From a candidate division TM6 bacterium GW2011_GWE2_42_60 (GTDB taxonomy: Bacteria > Babelota > Babeliae > Babelales > Babelaceae): 64,000 nt of DNA. Made by a program: the position numbers and the translations under genes. The notes beneath the pieces are model-generated. The model searched no databases, had not been told where the DNA came from, and was given only the letters and a program-made list of their open reading frames with translations. Positions 1 to 9,278 of this stretch are shown in pieces. How positions within the stretch are numbered: position 1 is the stretch's first letter; each line of letters begins with the position of its first letter. Where the stretch lies: positions 265,246 through 329,245 of the forward strand of contig LCEG01000002.1 of the NCBI GenBank assembly GCA_000996275.1, given 5' to 3'.

Positions 1-19
1 CTTGGACTCTGCTGGGGTA

Positions 20-934
20 TCATAACAACACCTTTACTTTTTTTAGCCCCATAAAAACAGATTTGACCGGATCATCTTGTACAAAACAATCAAACCAGGC
101 TACGCGTGTATGCCTAAAAAGATCTTCTTGCTCTTGCCGCATCTGCTTGAGAACACATTGAGCCTGTTGCACATTTTTCTCTGAATGCAAGAAAAGAAGC
201 GATGCGTCATCTTGCCCTGAGAACTCACTCTCTCGACAGGGTAGAAATCGAACCGTGTCAAGAACTGCCGTTTCATTTTTATCACGCACCCGAATACAAC
301 AAAGACTGTAGCGCGCCCCTAGAAAACGCATAAAATCAACATCAAGCGGTTCAATAAAATCAGAAATGAGAAAAAGTAGTGATTTTTTGCAAAACAACCG
401 AGCAAAAGAGTGCGCTGTTTTTTGCACTACGTCACCAGAGCAAGAAGGCGCGTTGCGCAAAAGCTCTCTCACAATTCGGTCAGTCTGCTGTCTCCCCACC
501 AAAAGCGGCGTTGCCGTCTGCAAGTTCTGCCTCATAAAATGGAGGGCAACCGCATCTCCCGCATTTTCACCCATCACCGCAACTATTGCCGCAATTGATG
601 CCCCTCTCTCATAAAACCGTTTTTCACCAGTACCAAAAAGCATTGACCGTGAACAATCAAGCAGTAAATGTATTGAACGGGATCGCTCATCACGGTATTC
701 GCGCACCACCAAATGTTGGCCACGAGCAGAGCTTTTCCAATCGATAAAACGAACATCATCGCCCGGCTGATATTCTCTCAATTGATCAAAATCAGAACCA
801 GAGCCGCGCGTCATAATACGAAACTGCCCCGCCCGCGAACCAGTAAGCATTCTTCGCGTCTGAATAACCGCCGATGAAACATGGCGTCTTAATTCACTCA
901 GACCTTCCATCGCAACAGACCCCTCAAACCCCAA
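20..934 (-). CDS. DUF58 domain-containing protein (MoxR/Bat-associated)
   Basis: Motif GSGSDFDQLREYQPGDDVRFIDWKSSARGQHLVVREYRDE and VWA-like LLLDCSRSM; overlaps the serS stop by 11 nt. Confidence 0.9.
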   Translation of the reverse strand: MGFEGSVAMEGLSELRRHVSSAVIQTRRMLTGSRAGQFRIMTRGSGSDFDQLREYQPGDDVRFIDWKSSARGQHLVVREYRDERSRSIHLLLDCSRSMLFGTGEKRFYERGASIAAIVAVMGENAGDAVALHFMRQNLQTATPLLVGRQQTDRIVRELLRNAPSCSGDVVQKTAHSFARLFCKKSLLFLISDFIEPLDVDFMRFLGARYSLCCIRVRDKNETAVLDTVRFLPCRESEFSGQDDASLLFLHSEKNVQQAQCVLKQMRQEQEDLFRHTRVAWFDCFVQDDPVKSVFMGLKKVKVLL

Positions 935-2162
935 TCGTCACCGCTTTCAAGATCTCAGGGAAAACAATAGACCCATCGGCCTGCTGCCCTGATTCAAGTA
1001 ACGCAACGGTCAAGCGAGGCAATGCAAGCGATGAGCCATTAAGTGTATGAACAAGCCGCGGCTTGTCGGTTGATGAAGACCGATACCGAATTCCACAGCG
1101 ACGTGCTTGATAATCGGTACAATTACTAATAGATGAAACCTCTTTATATTCCTTTTGACCCGGCATCCAGACCTCTATATCATACGTCTTAGAGGAGGCA
1201 AATGAACAATCTTGTGCCGCTAAAAGCATCACACGATAATGGAGACCCAAGCTTTGAAGTATCGACTCTGCGCAAGCAAGCATACGCTCTTGCTCGAGTG
1301 GGGATTCTTCTGGTTTTGTAAGCGTAAAAAGCTCAACTTTATCAAATTGGTGAATACGAATAAGCCCGCGCTCAGCAGCCCCATATCCGCCCGCTTCACG
1401 CCTAAAACAACTGGTAAGAGCCGTGAGACGAATCGGAAGCTCTTGCTCAGCAAGAATTGCATCACGATAAAGATTTGCAAGATTAACCTCTGCTGTAGGC
1501 GTTAAATAGAGCCCATCTTTTTCAATTGCATACACTTCTTCTTTGAAACGCGGAAAATTACTCGCGCCTTCAAGCGCACGCTCATTAATTAAAAAAGGCG
1601 GCAAGACAGGAGAAAATCCATGCTTTTGCGCCGTTTGAAACATAAACATACAGAGCGCATAATGAAGACGAACAGCCTCATTACGGTAGAGTGCAAAATT
1701 AGAGGACGTCATTGCAACAGCAGCTTCAAAATCAAGCCACCCCAACGCTTTGCCTAATTCTACATGCGTTTTAAGAGGAAACGAAAAAGTTGGTTGAGAA
1801 CCCCACGCCTTTACTTCGCGATTCGACTCTTTACCACCTGGTTGTACGTCATCAAAAAGCAGGTTCGGACATCGTAAATAAAGATCTTTAAAAACACCCT
1901 CAAGCTCATCAAGCTCCGCTTCATGTCGTTTGATACGCTCAGAAAGCTCTTGTGCTTTTTGACGTGTTTCTTCGGACACCCCTTGGTTGCCCTGACGGGA
2001 AAGTGCATTTTTTTCTGAACGAAAATCTTCCACCAGATGGCGAAGCGCGCGAACACGCGAATCAAGCTCTGCAAGTCGTTCGATAGCAAAAGAAGGATCT
2101 TTTTTCTTCACCAGGCTTATAATGCGCTCTGGTTCTTCTCTCAATAAGTTTAAATCAATCAT
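924..2162 (-). CDS. serS: Seryl-tRNA synthetase
   Basis: N-terminal MIDLNLLREEPERI, coiled-coil arm, class II motifs (TAEVNLANLYRD, CFRREAGGYGAAERGLIRIHQFDKVE, SSISNCTDYQARR, LNGSSLALPRL). Confidence 0.97.
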   Translation of the reverse strand: MIDLNLLREEPERIISLVKKKDPSFAIERLAELDSRVRALRHLVEDFRSEKNALSRQGNQGVSEETRQKAQELSERIKRHEAELDELEGVFKDLYLRCPNLLFDDVQPGGKESNREVKAWGSQPTFSFPLKTHVELGKALGWLDFEAAVAMTSSNFALYRNEAVRLHYALCMFMFQTAQKHGFSPVLPPFLINERALEGASNFPRFKEEVYAIEKDGLYLTPTAEVNLANLYRDAILAEQELPIRLTALTSCFRREAGGYGAAERGLIRIHQFDKVELFTLTKPEESPLEQERMLACAESILQSLGLHYRVMLLAAQDCSFASSKTYDIEVWMPGQKEYKEVSSISNCTDYQARRCGIRYRSSSTDKPRLVHTLNGSSLALPRLTVALLESGQQADGSIVFPEILKAVTIGV

Positions 2163-2240
2163 CGGTGCGCTCCTGATAGAGTCGATTTTTCATCAAAATA
2201 GCCGTGATTGGTAGTTTATAGCACCGATATAAAAAAAGCA

Positions 2241-2262
2241 AAAAGCCGCCGAAGCGGCTTTT
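2241..2262 (-). terminator. Rho-independent terminator downstream of HU gene
   Basis: AAAAGCCGC-CGAA-GCGGCTTTT hairpin with flanking A/T runs. Confidence 0.75.
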
Positions 2263-2292
2263 TGGGGTGAAAGCTTATATGTGGATGAACCG

Positions 2293-2574
2293 TCACGAAG
2301 CTCTGTTAACGAGCTCCTTGAGATTCTTTCCTGGCTTAAAGCGAGGAACAAAAACCTCTGGAAGACGAATTTTTTCTTTCGTCTGAGGATTTATTCCATC
2401 GCGAGGACCACGCCGCGAGAGCGTAAAAGTACCGAAGCCAGACCACTGTACTTTTCTGCCAGTAGCCAACTCGCTTACCACATTTCTGCGAAACGCATCA
2501 AGGACAAGGGTGATATCTCGCTTGTTGAATCCTGTCTCCGCGCTAAGCGATTCGATCAACTTCGACTTATTCAT
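2293..2574 (-). CDS. HU/IHF family DNA-binding protein
   Basis: MNKSKLIESLSAETGFNKRDI...GFGTFTLSRRGPRDGINPQTKEKI...PRFKPGKNLKELV. Confidence 0.95.
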   Translation of the reverse strand: MNKSKLIESLSAETGFNKRDITLVLDAFRRNVVSELATGRKVQWSGFGTFTLSRRGPRDGINPQTKEKIRLPEVFVPRFKPGKNLKELVNRAS

Positions 2575-2715
2575 GCATGCACTCCCTAAGTGGAGATTAC
2601 CTAAATATGGATGAAAAACACCGCTTGATACAAAATTGGCTTGAGCAATGCATTCTTTGCAACGCCTTGCTTTTTGCCAACCGATCGATAAACTATCTTA
2701 GTCAAATCGGGGTCT

Positions 2716-3576
2716 TTGTCAAATAAAACCCTCTTGAATTCAGCAATTTTAAAGGATGTCATGTTTATCGACACACACTGTCATCTGGAAATGATCGCCG
2801 AAAAACGCACAAATGCAACCGAGTGGCAAATTATTTTCCAAGAAGCACAAAAAATCACAAAAGAAGCTTATCTATCGAATGTTTCTCCACTTATCACTAT
2901 TGGCACAACACTCGCCTCAAGCGACATCGCCTTGCATTGTGCAACTCAAATTCCTGATCTATTCTGCACCATTGGCATTCATCCTTCTGACGGCAAGGAG
3001 AGTGAACGCGACGACCTTAAAAAACTTGAAGCGCTCTTAAAACAGACAGCGCCCGGAATTATTGTTGGCATCGGAGAGACGGGCCTTGATTTTCACCATC
3101 CCGGATTTGACAAAGATCAGCAAAAAGCTTTCTTTAGAAACCAAATTGAACTGGCACTCATACACAAACTCCCTCTGGTTATTCATACACGAAATGCATT
3201 TGACGAAACGCTAAGCATTATTGACGAATATCGCAATGAACAACTTCGTGGCGTATTTCACTGCTTTTCTGAAGATTTACAAGCAGCAACTGAAGTGATT
3301 GCACGTGGCTTTTACCTTGGTATCGATGGCCCCATTACCTATCCAAAAAACACTGAGCTCCGTCGCATTGTATCGATGCTTGGACTTTCTAATATCCTGC
3401 TTGAAACAGATGCCCCTTTTCTGCCACCTCAAAGCATTCGCGGCAAGATAAATCACCCTGCGCAAGTAGCAACTATCGGTGCTTTTATCGCCGAACTTTT
3501 GCAAATACCAATTGAAGCGGTTGCAGAACAAACAAGCACTAACGCCCGCTCCCTTTTTGGCTTACAAAAAAAATAA
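2716..3576 (+). CDS. tatD: TatD family metal-dependent hydrolase (likely start MFIDTHCH at 2761)
   Basis: FIDTHCHLEM, IGIHPSD, GIGETGLDFHH, LVIHTRNA, GVFHCFSE, LLETDAPFLPPQ. Confidence 0.93.
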   Translation: MSNKTLLNSAILKDVMFIDTHCHLEMIAEKRTNATEWQIIFQEAQKITKEAYLSNVSPLITIGTTLASSDIALHCATQIPDLFCTIGIHPSDGKESERDDLKKLEALLKQTAPGIIVGIGETGLDFHHPGFDKDQQKAFFRNQIELALIHKLPLVIHTRNAFDETLSIIDEYRNEQLRGVFHCFSEDLQAATEVIARGFYLGIDGPITYPKNTELRRIVSMLGLSNILLETDAPFLPPQSIRGKINHPAQVATIGAFIAELLQIPIEAVAEQTSTNARSLFGLQKK

Positions 3577-3652
3577 GTTTTGTTGACGACATTCTTTTGC
3601 ATTGACTACGCTCCCCTTAAACTACTCTTACTTTATTACCAAGGGGCACTCC

Positions 3653-5314
3653 ATGCGTTTAGCCACGTTTCTTATTTTACTCTATTCGAGCGCTCTTACG
3701 CTCGTTACGCAGGCCAATACCTGCACATCATCTCTATCCATTGATCCAAAAACTACCCCTCACTTCGTTAACCGAGAGCCCCAAAAACGTTGGCTTCTCT
3801 CTGCACTTTATCACCTCCTCGTTCAAGATAATGCCTACAAAAACAAAAAAAGTTACGTGCGGTCTTTAGGAACAAAACCCTCTATCTGCCAAGAAGAAAA
3901 GGATTTTCTACAAAAACGTGATCCATGGTGTAATGCGGCAATAAAAAAGCTCCTCGGTCGCGATATTGAACTACAACACACCCCACGCATTGTCTTGTTA
4001 AGCAGCGGTGGAGGACTCCGCTCGGCACTCTTTACCGCAGGAGGCCTTAAAACACTTTCTGAAAAAGGCGTTTTGGATGCATGCCAGTATGTAGGTGGAA
4101 TTTCAGGTGGAACATGGGCAATCATTCCCTGGATACTGAGCCAAAAAAGTTTTGTACAATTCTATCCAGAATACATCGATCATGTTGTTACCGGTCTTCT
4201 TCCAAAAACAATTGAACAAGGCGGAACTAATCTCTTCTGCTTCCTTGGAATCATAGGAGAAACATTGCTTCGGCGCCTTGCTTTTCAAGATGTACCATCA
4301 GCTATTGACCTTTACGGGCTTCTCTTGAGTCTTCATCTGCTTGGAGAAGAATCAAAAACGTCATATGCTACAACCAATCTTGCTTCACTGATACCGAGCG
4401 TACAAAAAGGCCAAAACCCCCTCCCCCTCTGCACCGCGATTATCCCCGATAAAAATAAAGACCGACTTTTTATGGACCCCATCGAATGCACGCCATTTGA
4501 AGTCGTTGATTACTCAAGCAATACGGCTGTCCCTGGTTGGGGATGCGGGCGCGAATACAGAGGAGGTGTTTCATACAACACACATCCTCCGCTCACCATG
4601 GGGCTTCTTATGGGAATTTTTGGTTCTGCTTTTACCGCAGTCACCCTCAAAGAAATCTGGCCTATGATCGTTAGTAAATTATGGCCACCAGAACTTTTCG
4701 CCCCGTTGGGTAAATTGATCCAAGAAACACAAATTGGCGACCTGCGAATCTTCCCTGAACACGTTCGCAACTTCTCCTTTGGTCTACCAGGGGCAACAGG
4801 AAGGCTTGAACCCTTTAAACTCTGGGTTGATGCAGGAATCTCGATAAACGTTCCTATTGTTCCATTTCTCAAACAAGAAGAACGTGCTCCTGATATTTAC
4901 ATCATTCTTGATGCCGGCGGCGATGTTAAATGGAGTAATATTTTAAGCGAAACAGAGCTCTATGCACGTACACTTAATCTCCCATTCCCCCATTGTGACA
5001 CGTACGCCGCTCGTTCTTCTGTTTTTTCAGTCTTTGATGATGGGCCAAATGCACCCATAATTGTCTATATCCCAATGATCTACAATCCAAACTACAACCA
5101 GCAATTCGACCCACAAGACATGATGTATAATAACCGCACAGGCAATTTTTTAAGCAGCGACAATTTTACCTATTCTCAACAACAGGCTGATCTCCTTGCG
5201 GGGCTTGCTGAGTTTTCAACAAACGAGCATTTGCAGCAAATCAAAGACGTAATCGCTGAAACAGTGCAAAGAAAAGAGCAAGGCTTGCGCCCCTCAACCG
5301 TAGAGTGTCCATAG
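3653..5314 (+). CDS. Secreted cPLA2/lysophospholipase-like (patatin-fold) protein
   Basis: Signal peptide MRLATFLILLYSSALTLVTQA; oxyanion motif SSGGGLRSALFTAGGL; nucleophile GGISGGTW; DAG motif VDAGISINVPIVPFL. ORF track starts at 3602 but ATG 3653 starts the signal peptide. Confidence 0.8.
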   Translation: MRLATFLILLYSSALTLVTQANTCTSSLSIDPKTTPHFVNREPQKRWLLSALYHLLVQDNAYKNKKSYVRSLGTKPSICQEEKDFLQKRDPWCNAAIKKLLGRDIELQHTPRIVLLSSGGGLRSALFTAGGLKTLSEKGVLDACQYVGGISGGTWAIIPWILSQKSFVQFYPEYIDHVVTGLLPKTIEQGGTNLFCFLGIIGETLLRRLAFQDVPSAIDLYGLLLSLHLLGEESKTSYATTNLASLIPSVQKGQNPLPLCTAIIPDKNKDRLFMDPIECTPFEVVDYSSNTAVPGWGCGREYRGGVSYNTHPPLTMGLLMGIFGSAFTAVTLKEIWPMIVSKLWPPELFAPLGKLIQETQIGDLRIFPEHVRNFSFGLPGATGRLEPFKLWVDAGISINVPIVPFLKQEERAPDIYIILDAGGDVKWSNILSETELYARTLNLPFPHCDTYAARSSVFSVFDDGPNAPIIVYIPMIYNPNYNQQFDPQDMMYNNRTGNFLSSDNFTYSQQQADLLAGLAEFSTNEHLQQIKDVIAETVQRKEQGLRPSTVECP

Positions 5315-5411
5315 CAACTATTGCACAATCTGCTATACTGGGTAACAAGGTTTTTTGTTTTTAAAACCGTTACCCCCATCATAACACCCTAACAAATGGA
5401 ATTATCCCCTT

Positions 5412-5897
5412 ATGGAAAAACAAACACTTAGCGAAGAAAAAGCATTTATTGCTGAAGTAAGAGAGAATGTTGCTCAAATACTCAATCCAGAAAAAGCAAG
5501 CGATTGGTCACCATACCATCTCTTGGTTGCAGAAAAAGCAATTACACACGCGCTCAGTCTATCAGAAGAACCTTTTGATCACACTGATCTCCGCCTTGTA
5601 ACGCTCGAAAGCACACTTGCTTTTACCAAAAAAAATCCTGACAAAGCGACTTCTGATCTTTTCGAAGCACTTTTGGTTACCTTTTTGGAAATCGTTGAGT
5701 TTTCGTTTCTTATCGAAGACGAGAGAATTTCGGAAGCTATTGAGCAACGCATCGAATCCGTTATAAATCAAGTTAAAGCTCAAAACGAAGAAGCCGGCAA
5801 ACAATTCACAGAAACCCTCGCCGAAGCTCTTGAAAACGACGACGAAGATGAAGATGGCTGCTGCTGCAGCGACAAATGCTCTGATTGCATGGATTAA
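5412..5897 (+). CDS. Hypothetical protein with acidic, Cys-rich C-terminal tail
   Basis: 161 aa ORF with C-terminus DDEDEDGCCCSDKCSDCMD. Confidence 0.75.
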   Translation: MEKQTLSEEKAFIAEVRENVAQILNPEKASDWSPYHLLVAEKAITHALSLSEEPFDHTDLRLVTLESTLAFTKKNPDKATSDLFEALLVTFLEIVEFSFLIEDERISEAIEQRIESVINQVKAQNEEAGKQFTETLAEALENDDEDEDGCCCSDKCSDCMD

Positions 5898-5915
5898 GAG
5901 TTAGAATCGAGCAAG

Positions 5916-5948
5916 GTCGGGAGGTTCAACAAGGCTTCCCGACCTTGC
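5916..5948. terminator. Intergenic hairpin (possible terminator)
   Basis: Inverted repeat GCAAGGTCGGGA ... TCCCGACCTTGC; no strong T-run. Confidence 0.5.
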
Positions 5949-6196
5949 CACGCCACGGCACCAACCTAGTATAGAAACGCTGAACCACCACTTTCTCAGA
6001 CATCCCTCTTTATTTACTACATTATTTATAGATTGAACTCTCTTTCAACAAGCACGCTTTATCTTAGCGGTTAAATTTCAACTTGACTTTTATGTAAAAA
6101 AATAGCATAGTATAAACAATATCGTTTCTCATAAATTAAGCATCTATTAAAAAACCAATAAAAAGATAGAGCTTCAAAATAAAGTAAGATAATCCC

Positions 6197-9100
6197 ATGA
6201 AAAAGATCATTTATTCGCATGTGTTAGTCGCACTTGCCCTTGCTTTTCCCCACACTGGCACTGCAATGGAATCTAATCTCCCAGAGAAGTTTTTTGCTTT
6301 TTTCCATAGCGGGAACACAAAGAGAAACCTTAGTCAGCCCATTTCCCCTTTAGAACAGTTTTTTCTTGATGGGTTAGAGCGCCCACTTGCTTCAAAACAG
6401 ATCCCTTCTGTTCTACACGATCATCTTTTTGACGCAATCAAAAACAATTCTCGTGTGGCCGTAGAGAATATTCTCAAAAACACAACTGGATCAGAACGCG
6501 CCTCCTTACTTAAGAAGACCAATAAGCAAGGCTTTTCTCCCTTACGCATGGCTCTGGAAAGCGAAAACACTTCGCCCGATTTAATTGTAGCTTTAGTAAA
6601 AGCCGGCGTAGAAGCTGGAATAAAAGCAAACGACAATCAAAATATAACTAATAAAGAAGGCAAAACGCCCCTTCACCTTGTCCTGGTAAAAAACCGTCTA
6701 GACTTAGGTCAAAAACTTATTAAGCTCGGCTCCTTAAGTACTAACCGCGACAATGATGGATGGTCCGCATTCCATGATGCAGTTCGAGAAGGAAGACTCA
6801 AAACTATTAAATTCTTATATACACAGAACAGATCCGTTCTTGACGCCCCAACCAGTGAACTTTCTGAATTAAAAACCCCTCTTCATATTGCAGCACTGTG
6901 CCGGAACGTTAAAACAGTTCAAATGCTTCTTGATTTTGGAGCAAACACAACCATTGAAGCTCTCAATAAATGGAACGTCCTCCATTACGCAGCTCAAGGC
7001 GGCCATCCCAAGATTATTGAAATTTTATACAAAAAAAACAATTCCCTGCTTAATGCTCCTGTCAATACAAAAGCAACCCCTCTTCATGTTGCTCTTTGCA
7101 ACCAAAACTTCGATGCTGCTAGAAAACTTCTGGACCTTGGCGCAAATACCAGCAGCAAAGATGTTGATGGCTGGGCACCATTCCATTATGCAGCTAAAAA
7201 CTGCGATACCGAAATGATTAAGCTTTTGTACAAATATAACAAAAATCTCCTTAACGACAAAGACCTTTCAGGTAGCACTCCTCTTCATATTGCCTCTCTG
7301 AATAACAATCAAGAAGCAATTGAAAAACTTATTGATCTCGGTGCAAACCCTCATCTCTTAGACATGGATGGGCAGACACCCCTCCATTGCCTAACGGAAG
7401 GAGATAATTCCAACACAATCGAACTGTTATGCAAAAACAATAAATCCTTGATTAACGCCCGTTCAAACTCAAAAACAACCCCTATTCATATTACTGCTCT
7501 AAATGGAGATTTGAGCGGAACTAAAACACTCCTTTATCTTGGTGCAGACCCTAATCTCGTCGACTGCAATGATTTTACCACGCTCCATTATGCAGCAGTA
7601 GGAGGAAATGTTAAGATTATCGATCTCTTGTACCAACAAAACACCGCTCTCCTCAACGCTATTACCAATCAAAACACTGCACACCAAACTCCGCTTCATA
7701 TTGCTATATCAAGTGGGAAGTATAATGCCGTTAAAAAACTTGTCGAACTTGGTGCAACTATACATACTAAATCCCTCAATAACTGGACCGCCTTCCATTA
7801 TGCGGCACAAAAAGGAAATTTAGAGATTATTGATTTTTTATACGGGGAAAAGCCATCCCTCCTCAAGTCTCTTACAAACACAGGTGCTACCCCTCTTCAC
7901 ATTGCTGCGGCAAATGGACAGCTTGGCGCCGTCAAAAAACTTATTGATCTGGGTTCTACCATTAATGCCACTGACATCAATGGCTGGACTGTGCTTCATT
8001 TCACCGTACAAAACAACTACCCGACCCTCATTGATTTCCTACTCGAAAAAAATCCCTCCTTTCTCAACATCCCTGACATATTCAAAAAAACTCCTCTCCA
8101 TATTACCGTTTTAAGCGGCAATATAAAAACCGTAAAAAAACTTATTCAGCTCGGCGCAAATCTGAACGACAGAGACATCAATGGGAACAACGTTTTACAC
8201 TGCGCTGTGCAAGAAGGCAATCTCGAAATTATTGATTTCTTGGCTAAACAAAACCCAGCACTCCTCAAAGCCCTCAATAATAATAAATTACGGCCACTCA
8301 ATATCGCTTCAGCAAATAAAAACCGAGACGCTCTTAAGAAGATCATTGAGCTCGAGATGCAAGAAAATAAAAAAAACACTCCTCCCTGTATTCAAACCAA
8401 AGAAAACAAAAATCTAAACAGCAATCTCTCAAAAATATGTATGGAAGAAAAAGAGCAATTAAATAAAAAGTCTTTCAATAAAAAACTGAAGAAAAAAGAA
8501 AAAAAGAACCAAATCAAAAGAAAAAACGGCTCTGCTTTACAAGAGAACAAGCAGCTAAAGCTCGAAAGCCCTTTGCCAGAACCATCAATTAACAACCCAC
8601 AAAACCAACCAAAACTGTTTACAAAATCAGAAATCGGAAAACTTGTGGAAGATCAAAGCAAAAAAAGTATCGAAAGCTCTGACGGCAAGCTTACCATTCT
8701 CTATCGAACCTGGGGGAACACTGGTCAAGACGTAACACTCTTACTAAAAAAACCAAAAAAACAGGGACTCTTAGGAGTGACAGAACTAAGTCTTGATACT
8801 GCATCGCCACACAAACAAGATATGTTCCATAAGATTATTGCAAATCTCATCAATAAACAATGGCTTTTAGACCATGCTAAAATCATAAACTATGATACTT
8901 CTACCTGCAACACTGATAAGCGTTTCATGCATTTTTCTAAAAAATACAATATTAAAGAAGCGTGTTTAGAAAATGGTGACATACTCTTGGTGTTTTCGGG
9001 ATTTTTATGCACTGGTAGCTCTGCATGTCAACTGTTTGAAAACACAAAAAAGATGGTAAAAGACAACCTAACATCAGAACAAATTTTGTTATCTGTTAAA

Positions 9101-9229
9101 CAAAAAGCAAACATTGATAAATATATTAGCGGCGGAGCAGGAGTCTGTATCATAAGATCCATTAACAACAAAAAGACGGTTATTCACGCCTGTTTTCAAA
9201 ACGAAGTCATCTTAAACTCCTTAAACTAA
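6197..9229 (+). CDS. Secreted ankyrin-repeat protein (1010 aa) with unknown C-terminal domain
   Basis: N-terminal signal peptide; many TPLHIA...GANxxxxDxxGWTxFHYAAQ repeats. Confidence 0.93.
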   Translation: MKKIIYSHVLVALALAFPHTGTAMESNLPEKFFAFFHSGNTKRNLSQPISPLEQFFLDGLERPLASKQIPSVLHDHLFDAIKNNSRVAVENILKNTTGSERASLLKKTNKQGFSPLRMALESENTSPDLIVALVKAGVEAGIKANDNQNITNKEGKTPLHLVLVKNRLDLGQKLIKLGSLSTNRDNDGWSAFHDAVREGRLKTIKFLYTQNRSVLDAPTSELSELKTPLHIAALCRNVKTVQMLLDFGANTTIEALNKWNVLHYAAQGGHPKIIEILYKKNNSLLNAPVNTKATPLHVALCNQNFDAARKLLDLGANTSSKDVDGWAPFHYAAKNCDTEMIKLLYKYNKNLLNDKDLSGSTPLHIASLNNNQEAIEKLIDLGANPHLLDMDGQTPLHCLTEGDNSNTIELLCKNNKSLINARSNSKTTPIHITALNGDLSGTKTLLYLGADPNLVDCNDFTTLHYAAVGGNVKIIDLLYQQNTALLNAITNQNTAHQTPLHIAISSGKYNAVKKLVELGATIHTKSLNNWTAFHYAAQKGNLEIIDFLYGEKPSLLKSLTNTGATPLHIAAANGQLGAVKKLIDLGSTINATDINGWTVLHFTVQNNYPTLIDFLLEKNPSFLNIPDIFKKTPLHITVLSGNIKTVKKLIQLGANLNDRDINGNNVLHCAVQEGNLEIIDFLAKQNPALLKALNNNKLRPLNIASANKNRDALKKIIELEMQENKKNTPPCIQTKENKNLNSNLSKICMEEKEQLNKKSFNKKLKKKEKKNQIKRKNGSALQENKQLKLESPLPEPSINNPQNQPKLFTKSEIGKLVEDQSKKSIESSDGKLTILYRTWGNTGQDVTLLLKKPKKQGLLGVTELSLDTASPHKQDMFHKIIANLINKQWLLDHAKIINYDTSTCNTDKRFMHFSKKYNIKEACLENGDILLVFSGFLCTGSSACQLFENTKKMVKDNLTSEQILLSVKQKANIDKYISGGAGVCIIRSINNKKTVIHACFQNEVILNSLN

Positions 9230-9278
9230 TGGTACGCTCGATCATTTATAATTTAATTAAAAAACGAAAGACACTGTT

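Noticed and set aside
2281-2589. 102-aa + strand ORF
   Set aside because: Antisense to the HU gene.
7608-8114. Small + strand ORFs (71 and 94 aa) inside the 6197..9229 ankyrin gene
   Set aside because: Out-of-frame shadows of ankyrin repeats with no independent support.
6640-8340. Periodic repeats that might look like a CRISPR array
   Set aside because: Repeats are in-frame ankyrin codons within one ORF; no identical short repeats with unique spacers.
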